Source: Treponema sp. (GTDB lineage Bacteria > Spirochaetota > Spirochaetia > Treponematales > Treponemataceae). Taken from it: a DNA stretch of 64,000 bases. The stretch is taken from positions 1 through 64,000 of the forward strand of contig JAKSLY010000002.1 in the NCBI GenBank assembly GCA_024400955.1. Direction: 5' to 3'. Made by a program: the position numbers and the translations under genes. This document shows, one piece after another, positions 52,504-60,248 of this stretch. The first letter of the stretch is position 1. Every line of letters begins with the position of its first letter. The notes beneath the pieces are model-generated. The model was given only the letters and a program-made list of their open reading frames with translations. It ran no database searches and was not told the DNA's origin.

Positions 52504-52625
52504 ATTGCCCATTCTTCTATGCTATGTGTGCTGCTAGGTATGCTGGGTTTGCCTGGATCGGCTAAGGTCCGGGACATTTTTGACTGCGCCATTAGCATTT
52601 TGCATTTTTTTGCATGGAGGAATTT

Positions 52626-53492
52626 ATGGAACATCTTGATTTTTACAGGACAACCAGCACATTTACAGACCTTGGGCTGTATGCTGATTTTGCAAGAAAA
52701 CTTCCCGACGACCTTGAAAAACTCTGCCGCCTTCAAAGAAAACAGATAATTCATCCCGTTGCATTTTACGTAAAGGACATCAGAAAGAAGACCGACACGG
52801 AGTGGGGCGACATGACCCAGGTTCCGGAAGGACGGCTCCAGTACGAGGATGACCTCTTCCCTACGGCACAGGCAATTCTTCATGAACTTTTAAGGCGTAA
52901 CGGCGAATACACCAAAGACCGCCAGGTAAGGGATAAGGTTCATGTAACATGCCGCGGCCAGTCCCTTCTTCTGTCTGCAACGTTAAAGGCCAAAGGTTAT
53001 GCCGCAAGGGTACGCAGTGGTTATGCCTTTTACATCAACAGCAAATTCTGGGCCGACCATTGGATCGTGGAATATTGGAATGAAGAAAAAAAGTCCTGGG
53101 TTTTGTGCGATGCCGACATCTACGGTTTTTCTGACACCGTAAAGCCTACGGACATTGACAGAAGTCTGTACATGACGGGCGGTCAGACCTGGGTTGCATT
53201 CCGTTCAGGAAAGGTAAAGCCGGAAGACATTTTCTATGCCGGAGGAGACAGGGGATTCAAGGCCGCACTGCTTTCCGTAGTCTATGACTTCAACTGCCTC
53301 ATGGGAAACGAAATGACTTTCCTGCATTTTCCACGGGCCTTTGACGGCATGAACGAGGGCAACAGTGATTTCCTTGCAAGGATAGATTCCATTGCAGAAC
53401 TTATGTGCAGCCCTGATGAAAACTTTGAAAAGCTTAGGAAAATATGGGATAATGAACCTGAGTGGAAAACTTTCATGGGTGGACTAAACTAG
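52626..53492 (+). CDS. transglutaminase-like domain protein
   Basis: A 288-residue protein. The catalytic triad of the transglutaminase-like superfamily can be placed as Cys in VTCRGQSLLLSATL (about residue 104), His in WADHWIVEYW (about 143) and Asp in LCDADIYGF (about 161). Prokaryotic members are usually proteases or peptide hydrolases; the substrate is not known. The ATG at 52626 has GGAGG 5 nt upstream (52616-52620), which overrules an ATG at 52614. No signal peptide is seen. An AraC/GyrI regulator gene follows and may be cotranscribed. Confidence 0.8.
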   Translation: MEHLDFYRTTSTFTDLGLYADFARKLPDDLEKLCRLQRKQIIHPVAFYVKDIRKKTDTEWGDMTQVPEGRLQYEDDLFPTAQAILHELLRRNGEYTKDRQVRDKVHVTCRGQSLLLSATLKAKGYAARVRSGYAFYINSKFWADHWIVEYWNEEKKSWVLCDADIYGFSDTVKPTDIDRSLYMTGGQTWVAFRSGKVKPEDIFYAGGDRGFKAALLSVVYDFNCLMGNEMTFLHFPRAFDGMNEGNSDFLARIDSIAELMCSPDENFEKLRKIWDNEPEWKTFMGGLN

Positions 53493-53525
53493 GGAACTTC
53501 TGAAAACTGCAGTTGGGGAGATTCC

Positions 53526-54407
53526 TTGCAAAAGGTGGTGGACTTGGACTGGATATCGGCACTTGACAGAACCCTTTCTTACATAGAAGAACACATTCAC
53601 GACGTGGAACTTGATGTCACTTTGCTTGCAGGGGTTGCCTTTGTATCGCCCGGTTACCTGCAGAAGGGGTTTTCCATTTTGACAGGCATGACCGTTGGCG
53701 AATACATCCGCTGCCGCCGCCTTTATCTTGCAGCCCTGGACATAAACAGCGGAACAAAAATCATCGATGCTGCCCTTGCATACGGCTACGACAGCCCGGA
53801 CAGTTTTGCCAAGGCCTTCTCAAGGTTCCACGGATGCTCGCCACGGGAAATCAAGGATGATGCTGCAAGAATAAAAGTCTTCATGCCCTTTGAAATCAGC
53901 ATTTCCATCAACGGGGGGAATAATTTGAAACCGGAAATATGCGACCTTCCTTCATTCAATCTTGTTGGACGCTCCTATGAATACGACTACGACAGTGCAA
54001 AAAAAATGATACCTGGCTTCTGGGGCGAATTCTATTCCCAAAGTTGGGACAGCCAGACCGCCGACTTCATCCAGTACAACAATGTGGGAACCTTTGGCGT
54101 ATGCAACGATTCCAGCTGCGAAAAGGGAATCTACCACATTGCCGGAGAATATAGGGGCGGCACCATTCCCCAGGGATTCACCCTCGTCCAAGTGCCTGCA
54201 GCAAGGTGGGCAAAGTTCAAGTGCACGGGACCAGTTCCTTCAGCCATCCAGGCCATGAATTCCGCCATCTACAAGAACTGGCTCGCCACCAACGGAACCT
54301 ACGACCTTGACGGAACTTTCGACATCGAATGGTATTCCTCAGAGCTCAGCATGTCCGACTTGAACTACAGGAGCGAAATCTGGCTGCCGGTAAGGGAAAG
54401 GTCTTGA
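53526..54407 (+). CDS. AraC-family regulator with GyrI-like effector-binding domain
   Basis: A 293-residue regulator with the reverse order to the AraC protein at 40747: the DNA-binding AraC domain is N-terminal (residues about 10-115, LDVTLLAGVAFVSPGYLQKGFSILTG... and SFAKAFSRFHGCSPREI), and residues about 130-290 are a GyrI-like small-molecule binding domain as in Rob/BmrR-type sensors. The start is a TTG at 53526 with GGGGAG 5 nt upstream; GTG codons shortly after are alternatives. It may control drug or metabolite responses (family inference). Confidence 0.85.
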   Translation: MQKVVDLDWISALDRTLSYIEEHIHDVELDVTLLAGVAFVSPGYLQKGFSILTGMTVGEYIRCRRLYLAALDINSGTKIIDAALAYGYDSPDSFAKAFSRFHGCSPREIKDDAARIKVFMPFEISISINGGNNLKPEICDLPSFNLVGRSYEYDYDSAKKMIPGFWGEFYSQSWDSQTADFIQYNNVGTFGVCNDSSCEKGIYHIAGEYRGGTIPQGFTLVQVPAARWAKFKCTGPVPSAIQAMNSAIYKNWLATNGTYDLDGTFDIEWYSSELSMSDLNYRSEIWLPVRERS

Positions 54408-54416
54408 ACTTAATGC

Positions 54417-54570
54417 TACGGGCGGCTGCCGGCAAAGCCGTCACCGCGCTGCTGCGGGCTCCGCTGTCGCTTCGAAGGTGCTGCCTAAAAATTCATGACG
54501 GCATCACCTTTGGCTCCGCCACCCTCCGTATCGCTGCCGCAGTGTCGGGCACTTACATCGCTGCAAGATC
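54417..54570. other. GC-rich intergenic island without a gene
   Basis: The stretch between the AraC/GyrI gene and the NUDIX gene is markedly richer in G and C than its neighbours and is full of short inverted words (for example CGGC-aaa-GCCG at 54439-54449). An open frame crosses it but has no start signal or family resemblance. It looks like a repeat remnant similar in style, not in sequence, to the hairpins after pgk. Confidence 0.4.
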
Positions 54571-54593
54571 CATGATATTCTTTCAGTTGCATT

Positions 54594-55133
54594 ATGAATA
54601 GCCAAGACCAGATCAAGCAGCTTTCCCATGAGTTGAAGTATGAAAACAAGTGGATGAAGGTTTACGAAGATAAGATTCAGCGTGGCAATGGCGCCTGTGG
54701 AATTTACGGCGTTGTTGAAAAACCTGCCTTTGCATTGATTGTTCCCTTTGACGGCAAGGGATTTTATGTAGTGGAGCAGTACAGGTATCCCCTTAAGGTA
54801 AGGTCCATTGAGTTCCCCATGGGGTCGCTGGAACTTGAAGATTCTACGGAGCTTGAATGTGCAAGGCGGGAACTTAGGGAAGAATGCGGCCTTATTGCAG
54901 ATTCCATGAAGAAAGTCGGATCTTTCTATGTTGCCGTCGGATTTTCAAATCAAGTTGGCCATGTGTTTTTTGCAAGCGGACTTACTAAGACTAAAAACGA
55001 CCTTGATGAAGAAGAAGCGGACCTTGTCTGCAAATATGTTCCTTTGGAAGAATTCAAGAAGATGATTGAAGCGAACGTAATCAAGGACAGTGCCACCATT
55101 GCAGCCTGGGCAATGGTACGGAACATGGTATGA
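54594..55133 (+). CDS. NUDIX hydrolase, ADP-ribose pyrophosphatase type
   Basis: A 179-residue hydrolase with the NUDIX core RRELREECGL at residues 91-100 inside a box starting GSLELE; the spacing of the first glycine is one or two residues off the standard pattern. The preceding EFPMG and the length match ADP-ribose/nucleoside-diphosphate-sugar pyrophosphatases. No ribosome-binding site is visible; TTACAT-17-TATTCT (54553-54581) would give a leader of about 5 nt. Confidence 0.85.
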   Translation: MNSQDQIKQLSHELKYENKWMKVYEDKIQRGNGACGIYGVVEKPAFALIVPFDGKGFYVVEQYRYPLKVRSIEFPMGSLELEDSTELECARRELREECGLIADSMKKVGSFYVAVGFSNQVGHVFFASGLTKTKNDLDEEEADLVCKYVPLEEFKKMIEANVIKDSATIAAWAMVRNMV

Positions 55134-55190
55134 TTTTGTCTTCAGGGTGAATCTTATGGATTCTTCTTGCCGCTGCCTTGGTTCTTCCAA

Positions 55191-55219
55191 TTGAATTCTC
55201 TTCAAAAAAACATTATATT
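55191..55219 (+). promoter_or_regulatory. promoter of pgk
   Basis: TTGAAT (55191-55196), 17-bp spacer, TATATT (55214-55219), followed by a leader of about 40 nt with GGAGG 9 to 10 nt before the ATG. Confidence 0.75.
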
Positions 55220-55265
55220 CTATAGCATACGTTCAGTATTAAATTCCATTTGGAGGATTATTGAT

Positions 55266-56534
55266 ATGATCAAGACAGTAAAAGATGTTGATCTTAAGGG
55301 AAAGCGCATCATCATGCGCGTAGACTTCAACGTTCCAATGAAGGATGGAGTTGTTCAGGATGACACACGCATCATGGCAGCTCTTCCAACAATCAAGTAC
55401 ATTCTTGAACAGGGCCCACGCTCACTCGTTCTCATGAGCCACCTTGGCGATCCAAAAAAGGATGTTAAGAAGGCAGCAGAAAAGGCAGCTAAGGCTGGAA
55501 AGGAATGGACAGATGCAGATGCAGAAAAGTTCATCAACGGAAAGAACCGCATGGCTCCAGTTGTAAAATACTTCTCAGAAAAGCTCGGAAAGGAAGTTAC
55601 ATTCCTCGCTGATGCTCTCGGACAGAAGGCAGCAATCGACGCTCTTCCAGAAGGTGGAGTTGCAATGCTCGAAAATACACGTTTCCACAAGGAAGAAACA
55701 TCAAAGGATGCTGCAGAACGCGATGTAATGGCAAAGGAACTTGCTACATACGGTGACATCTTTGTTAACGATGCATTCGGTACAGCACACCGCGACCAGG
55801 CTTCTACAGCTTCCATCGCAAAGTTCATGGGCTGCGAATCAGTTGGTGGATTCCTTATGGAAAAGGAAGTTAAGTACATCCAGCCAATGGTAACAAACCC
55901 AGAAAAGCCAATGACAGCAATCATCGGTGGTGCAAAGGTTTCTTCAAAGATCGCAGTTCTCGAAAGCCTCATGAAGAATGCTTCTACTCTCATCGTTGGT
56001 GGCGGTATGGCATATACATTCCTCAAGGCACAGGGACACGAAGTAGGTAAGTCACTTGTTGAAGACGACTTCCTCGGAACAGCAAAGGACCTTCTTGCTA
56101 AGGCTGCTGAAAAGGGTGTTAAGATCCTTCTTCCAGTTGACCATGTTGGTGCTGCAGAATTCGCAGACAAGGATCCTGTTGCAGTAGATGCAGTTGATCT
56201 TCCAGCTGACCTCATGGGTCTTGATGTTGGTCCTAAGACTGTTGAACTCTACAAGGATGCTATCCTTGCTTCAAAGTCAATCGTATGGAACGGACCTGTT
56301 GGAGTATTCGAATTCGAAAACTTTGCAAAGGGTACAGAAGCTGTAGCACGCCTTGTTGCAGAAGCAACAGGAAAGGGAGCTATGACAGTTGTTGGTGGCG
56401 GTGACTCAGTTGCAGCCGTTAACAAGTTCAAGCTTTCTGACAAGATGAGCCACGTATCAACAGGTGGTGGTGCATCGTTGGAGTTCTTAGAAGGTAAAAC
56501 ACTTCCAGGAATTGCAATTTTGGCAACTAAATAA
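55266..56534 (+). CDS. pgk: phosphoglycerate kinase
   Basis: A 422-residue glycolytic enzyme. The N-terminus reads [15 protein letters not shown] (residues about 14-28), SHLGDPKK follows, and the nucleotide-binding C-terminal domain has [11 protein letters not shown] and the final [11 protein letters not shown]...[15 protein letters not shown] Lys/Ala-rich insert at about residues 62-95 accounts for the extra length over E. coli Pgk (387). The frame is open upstream to 55167, but GGAGG and the family start support 55266. Codon use is strongly biased, like the MalK-type gene, as expected for high expression. A second, synonymous copy of its last 13 codons lies 46 bp after the stop. Confidence 0.96.
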   Translation: MIKTVKDVDLKGKRIIMRVDFNVPMKDGVVQDDTRIMAALPTIKYILEQGPRSLVLMSHLGDPKKDVKKAAEKAAKAGKEWTDADAEKFINGKNRMAPVVKYFSEKLGKEVTFLADALGQKAAIDALPEGGVAMLENTRFHKEETSKDAAERDVMAKELATYGDIFVNDAFGTAHRDQASTASIAKFMGCESVGGFLMEKEVKYIQPMVTNPEKPMTAIIGGAKVSSKIAVLESLMKNASTLIVGGGMAYTFLKAQGHEVGKSLVEDDFLGTAKDLLAKAAEKGVKILLPVDHVGAAEFADKDPVAVDAVDLPADLMGLDVGPKTVELYKDAILASKSIVWNGPVGVFEFENFAKGTEAVARLVAEATGKGAMTVVGGGDSVAAVNKFKLSDKMSHVSTGGGASLEFLEGKTLPGIAILATK

Positions 56535-56536
56535 GC

Positions 56537-56580
56537 CGCGAGTTTACGAAGTAAACTCGGTAGCACCCGTAAGGGTGCGG
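56537..56580. repeat. double-hairpin element immediately after the pgk stop
   Basis: CGAGTTTAC pairs with GTAAACTCG around a GAA loop (about 56539-56559), and GCACCC pairs with GGGTGC around GTAA (about 56563-56578). Flanking GCCG and CGGC can close both into a three-way junction. It begins two bases after the pgk stop codon and ends where the second copy of the pgk tail begins. Confidence 0.7.
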
Positions 56581-56625
56581 CAAGGAAAGACACTTCCTGG
56601 TATAGCAATTTTGGCTACAAAATAA
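56581..56625 (+). pseudogene. relic copy of the 3' end of pgk
   Basis: Read in frame, 56584-56625 encodes [13 protein letters not shown] and a TAA stop, exactly the last 13 residues of the intact pgk. The DNA differs from the intact copy at seven codons (for example GGT/GGA, AAA/AAG, CCA/CCT, GCA/GCT), every change synonymous. It is out of frame with pgk (offset 91 bp) and has no start. It is best read as the tail of a former or homologous pgk left behind by recombination or by an insertion. Confidence 0.8.
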
Positions 56626-56632
56626 TTGTTCA

Positions 56633-57109
56633 AGCCGACAGCGGCCTTTGTCCCTGCAGCTTAACATTATCATATCACGACGGCTTTCGCCGCATGATAA
56701 ACCAATTTCGTACCCGACAGCTTCCGCTGCGGTACAAATCACAGAGCCGGCATCTTTTTGGTGCCGGTTTTTTTGTTTGGGAATGCATCAATGCTGACAG
56801 TGGCTTTCGCCCCTGCAGCTTAACATTATCATATCACGACGGCATTCGCCGCATGATAAACCAATTTCGTACCCGACAGCTTCCGCTGCGGTACAAATCA
56901 CAGAGCCGGCATCTTTTTGGTGCCGGTTTTTTTGTTTGGGAATGCATCAATGCTGACAGTGGCTTTCGTCCCTGCGGCTTAACGCAATCGTATCACGACG
57001 GCTTTCGCCGCATGATAAACCAATTTCGTACTCGACAGCTTCCGCTGCGGTACAAATCGTAGAGGCCGGTGTCTTTTGGGATGCCGGTTTTTTTATTCAA
57101 GGATTCATA
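56633..57109 (+). repeat. three tandem 159-bp units, each with four hairpins and a terminator
   Basis: Units begin at 56633, 56792 and 56951. Units 1 and 2 are nearly identical over most of their length, and unit 3 differs more. Each contains hairpin A (GCTG-a-CAG-t-GGC...GCC-c-CTGCAGC), hairpin B (TATCA-cga-CGGC-tttc-GCCG-ca-TGATA), hairpin C (GTACC-cga-CAGC-ttcc-GCTG-c-GGTAC) and a terminator-like hairpin D (CCGGCA...TGCCGG plus seven T). Changes in unit 3 keep pairing through G-U pairs (GTACT/GGTAC in C; CCGGTGTC/GGATGCCGG in D). No promoter is obvious inside a unit. Function unknown: tandem terminators of pgk, a small-RNA cluster or a palindromic repeat family are all possible. Confidence 0.85.
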
Positions 57110-57136
57110 AGGTCATCATCACTTTCCCACTTCCTT

Positions 57137-58586
57137 CTAAAAGTTCAGGATGACACGGCCACCGGCTTCGGTTTTCCATTTCCTAAGCGATGGATCATTA
57201 CTTGCACTTACGTAACCATTCATTGCGTTCAGAAGTGAAGGGCCATAGGGCAATGTCTGTGTGGTACCGCAGTTGTCTTCTGTTCCTGCCGTAATTACGT
57301 ATGTAGCGCTTATGGTTCCGCAGCCTGTAATCTGGCAGTTGTCAAAGTTGTTTTTTACGCCGTTTTGCAGGGTAAGAATTCTTTCGATATTTGGTGGGAC
57401 ATCGAGTGCGAAACATCCTTCTGCAAAAAAGCAGTTTCTGATTTCAAAGCTTCTGTATGCTTCGTTATCAGGGTAATAAATGTCTCCGCAGATTCCACCA
57501 ATTACAGGGTCAACGGTATTGCTGTTATAGCCTTCTTTTAATCTGACTGTACCATAGCTTACGCAGTTTGTAATTTGGGAATCATATTTGATTTCTGTGG
57601 CTCCAGCAATTCCTCCGACTCTGGGACGGTTTGCAGCACTGTTATAGACCCTGAGGTTTCCGGTATTGATGCAGTTTTCGATGGTTCCATAATTCCAGCC
57701 TGCAATTCCTCCCAGCCTTAGGTATGGTGTTTCCATGTTGACCTTGTTCCAGCAGTTTCGGATAGTGCCGTAATTGTTTGCGGCGATTCCTCCCACACTT
57801 CCAGTCCATACATTCTCATCCCAATCCATGCATCTTGCATAAGCTGCATCATTTTCTGAAGAACCTTCGATCCAATAGATGATGTTTTCAACAGTACCCT
57901 TGTTGTAGCCTGTAATTCCAGACCATTTCTGTAATTCCAGACCATTTGTCTTCACCTTCAACAAAGTTGGTCATGGGTACGCTGATTACATGACCGTCGC
58001 CGTCCAGGGTTCCCTTAAAGCCGGTTGCATTTGCGCCAATCGGTGTCCATGATTCTGCAATTGCAATGTCTGATGTAATGATGAATTTTACTCCATCAAA
58101 GGAAGCAGGGGATGATGCATCATTTGACCATTCGGAAATCTTTAAAAGACCTGCAGCATTTCGGACAAGATAGGTTCCTGATTCCGGGCATTCATCAAGC
58201 TGAAGGATTTTCTGCATCTTGATGGTTGCATTGTTTTCTCCTGCGACTACATAAAAATTCTTAAGTGTTCCGTAAAAGACTTCCTCTCCGGACTTTTTAT
58301 TTATGGAAAGGGTCATGTCAACATAAGTGTCAGGGGAAACTTCTTCAACCGTAAGGACTGGATTTTCGGCAGTGGAAAAATCGCATGTTAGTGGAGTCAT
58401 GCCGCTGACGGATAGCACTGCAGAATAGACTTCCCCGGAATTACCGGCTCTTGTTCCCAATGTTCTTGAAAGGGACGATCCATCAATCTGAACGGAAATT
58501 CTTCCATCGGCCCTGGAATCGTTCATGGAGCATGAAAGCAGGAACATCACTACGCCAGCCAGGAAAACAAAAAATCGCTTTTTCAT
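57137..58586 (-). pseudogene. GLUG-motif lipoprotein gene interrupted by a 19-bp duplication
   Basis: The minus-strand frame starting at 58586 encodes a lipoprotein (lipobox LLSC, Cys near residue 19) with an N-terminal segment and a region reading DGVKFIITSDIAIAESWTPIG...FKGTLDGDGH, and stops at 57888. The continuation, 57137 to about 57947, lies in another frame and carries GLUG-type repeats (GGIAANNYGTIRNC, GGIAGWNYGTIENC, GGIAGATEI). Removing one 19-bp copy joins the two exactly (GEDKWSGITGYNKG) into a 476-residue protein. GLUG proteins are surface adhesins or peptidase-associated. The gene may be inactive, or switched on and off by gain and loss of the duplication. AAAGGAG precedes the ATG. 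Confidence 0.85.
57910..57947. repeat. 19-bp tandem duplication causing a frameshift
   Basis: CTGTAATTCCAGACCATTT is present twice without a gap, at 57910-57928 and 57929-57947. Nineteen is not a multiple of three, so the second copy shifts the reading frame of the lipoprotein gene. Confidence 0.95.
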
Positions 58587-58647
58587 AATAATCTCTCCTT
58601 TAAAAAGTATAGGAAAAAAACGTGCAGCTAGACATGACCTAAACTAA

Positions 58648-58676
58648 AGTATATGGCACATTATACAATACATCAA
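58648..58676 (-). promoter_or_regulatory. promoter of the GLUG lipoprotein gene
   Basis: On the minus strand TTGATG (58676-58671), 17-bp spacer, TATACT (58653-58648). The start region carries GTTTAGGTCATG (58644-58633), a motif shared with the leader of the SUMF1 lipoprotein gene, then a T-run and AAAGGAG. Confidence 0.7.
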
Positions 58677-58690
58677 GATTACCATATAAT

Positions 58691-58719
58691 TTGAAAATTT
58701 CGGTTTCCTGCATTACAAT
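58691..58719 (+). promoter_or_regulatory. promoter of the Mla operon
   Basis: TTGAAA (58691-58696), exactly 17 bp, TACAAT (58714-58719), then 8 nt to a GTG at 58728. The transcript would start at this codon or a base before it. Confidence 0.75.
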
Positions 58720-58727
58720 TATTTCAG

Positions 58728-59525
58728 GTGAGGCTATTAGTGCTGTTGAAGAAATTCGGAAGGTTCATACGTGGATATTTTAGCTCCGTACCTTATGTGC
58801 TTGGATATGTTGGGCGCATTGTTTCTTCTTCCCTTGTGTTCATCAAAAAGGAAAAGGCTGCAAGAAAAATCCTCATAATGCAGCTCCTCTTTACATTCAT
58901 AGAAGCCCTTTCTCTTGTTGCCATTCTTTCCGCTGCCATTGGGGGCGCCATCTATCTCCTGGGATATTCATTCCTTCTTTCCATTGGACAAAGCCAGCTG
59001 ATATATAAGCTTCTGGTAATCATAATAATTCAGGAACTGGGGCCCATTCTTGTTGCATTTATTGTAACTGCCCGTTCTGCTACAGCCATAGCGACTGAAC
59101 TTGGAAACATGGTTGTAAGCCATCAGATTGAAGCCTATGTTTCCATTGGTGTTGATCCTGTTGCCCATCTGGTAGTTCCCAGGTTCATCGGTGTAACCTT
59201 ATCCACTTTCTTTTTAAACCTGTATTTTTCCCTGTGCGGAATTCTTGGTCCTGTCCTTGTGGCGCATATGATGGTCAATGTTGATTCTGCAGGCTACTTT
59301 TCCGGAATATTCAGGGAACTGACCCTGGCTGCCATAATAACATCAGTCATCAAGAGTTTTCTTTTTGGCATGATAATTTCCATAGTGGCCACATATTACG
59401 GTCTCAATATCGAGCGTGCATCAACGGAAGTTCCCGTGGCAGGAATCAATGCCGTAGGAAAATCAATTCTTGGTGTAATCATCGCTGATGTCATAATAAT
59501 AGTAATTCCCTTCATTTTTGGGTGA
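58728..59525 (+). CDS. mlaE: MlaE-type lipid ABC transporter permease
   Basis: A 261 to 265-residue permease with five to six transmembrane helices and the MlaE motif LGPILVAFIVTARSATAIATELGNMVVSHQIEA (spread over about residues 98-130), which marks the YrbE/MlaE family of phospholipid transporters that act between the two membranes. Two starts are possible: GTG 58728 (leaderless, 8 nt after the -10 box) or GTG 58740 with GAGG 6 nt upstream. MlaF and MlaD genes follow directly. Confidence 0.9.
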   Translation: MRLLVLLKKFGRFIRGYFSSVPYVLGYVGRIVSSSLVFIKKEKAARKILIMQLLFTFIEALSLVAILSAAIGGAIYLLGYSFLLSIGQSQLIYKLLVIIIIQELGPILVAFIVTARSATAIATELGNMVVSHQIEAYVSIGVDPVAHLVVPRFIGVTLSTFFLNLYFSLCGILGPVLVAHMMVNVDSAGYFSGIFRELTLAAIITSVIKSFLFGMIISIVATYYGLNIERASTEVPVAGINAVGKSILGVIIADVIIIVIPFIFG

Positions 59526-59534
59526 GGCCATGTG

Positions 59535-60248
59535 ATGCAGGAACCTTTATTCACCATCGAGAACCTTGATTTTTCTTCCCGCACTGCTGACTTGATAAAG
59601 GACATTTCCTTCACGATAGAAAGGGGCTCCGTTACCGTTCTTGCAGGAAAATCAGGAAAAGGCAAGTCCACGTTATTAAAGCTTATTGCCGGTATCCTGG
59701 TTCCAACGGGGGGCCGCGTATTGTATGATGGAATTGACATACAGTTCATGAACCAAGAGCAGAATGAACTTTTTAGAAGAAAGGCATCCTATGTTTTTCA
59801 GGATTCTGCCTTGTGGGCCAATCAGGACATTATGCATAATGTTTCCCTCCCGCTTCAAATTCATTTTCCATCCATGCCGCGAAAGGAATGTGAGGAACGG
59901 GTCATGAATCTGTGCCGCAAGATTGGCTATGACCGGGGATTTAACCTTAGGCCTGCTGACTTGTCCATGGGGGAACAGAAAAAAATATCAATTGCAAGGG
60001 CATTAATTATTCAACCTGAAATCCTCTTTCTTGATGAATGTACGGAATCCCTTGACAAGAGGTCTGCTGAAATCGTCATTCAGATGGTAAAGGAATTCAT
60101 TGCTTCCGGGAATACCGTGGTGTATGTAAGTCATAGCCGTCATTTCAGGCACAGCATAGGAGGGAACATGCTGTTTGTTGATGATGGCCGTCTTTTTAAT
60201 AGGAACGAATACGAAGAAAAATATGGAGACCTGACAAATGAAATTTAA
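59535..60248 (+). CDS. mlaF: MlaF-type ABC transporter ATPase
   Basis: A 237-residue ATPase. Walker A reads GKSGKGKST (about residue 38), the signature is LSMGEQKK (about 143) in place of LSGGQ, and Walker B is ILFLDECTESLD (about 166). Together with MlaE and MlaD it energises lipid transport. GAGG at 59524-59527 favours the ATG at 59535 over the GTG at 59532. It overlaps mlaD by 11 bases. Confidence 0.88.
   Translation: MQEPLFTIENLDFSSRTADLIKDISFTIERGSVTVLAGKSGKGKSTLLKLIAGILVPTGGRVLYDGIDIQFMNQEQNELFRRKASYVFQDSALWANQDIMHNVSLPLQIHFPSMPRKECEERVMNLCRKIGYDRGFNLRPADLSMGEQKKISIARALIIQPEILFLDECTESLDKRSAEIVIQMVKEFIASGNTVVYVSHSRHFRHSIGGNMLFVDDGRLFNRNEYEEKYGDLTNEI

Noticed and set aside
54329-54601. 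90-codon frame through the GC-rich island
   Set aside because: Begins inside the AraC/GyrI gene in another frame, lacks a ribosome-binding site, and its composition follows the GC-rich repeat-like DNA.
56537-56625. Insertion sequence next to pgk
   Set aside because: No transposase, no long terminal inverted repeats and only 44 bp between the pgk end copies.
56694-57062. 123-codon open frame made of a repeated 53-residue motif
   Set aside because: It follows from three 159-bp repeats whose length is a multiple of three; the DNA shows hairpin conservation rather than coding signals, there is no ribosome-binding site, and terminators lie inside.
56633-57109. CRISPR-like array
   Set aside because: The units are 159 bp, contiguous and without variable spacers, and no cas gene is present.
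57137-57964. Independent 275-codon gene
   Set aside because: It is the downstream part of the GLUG lipoprotein gene; removal of one 19-bp copy joins the two frames perfectly.
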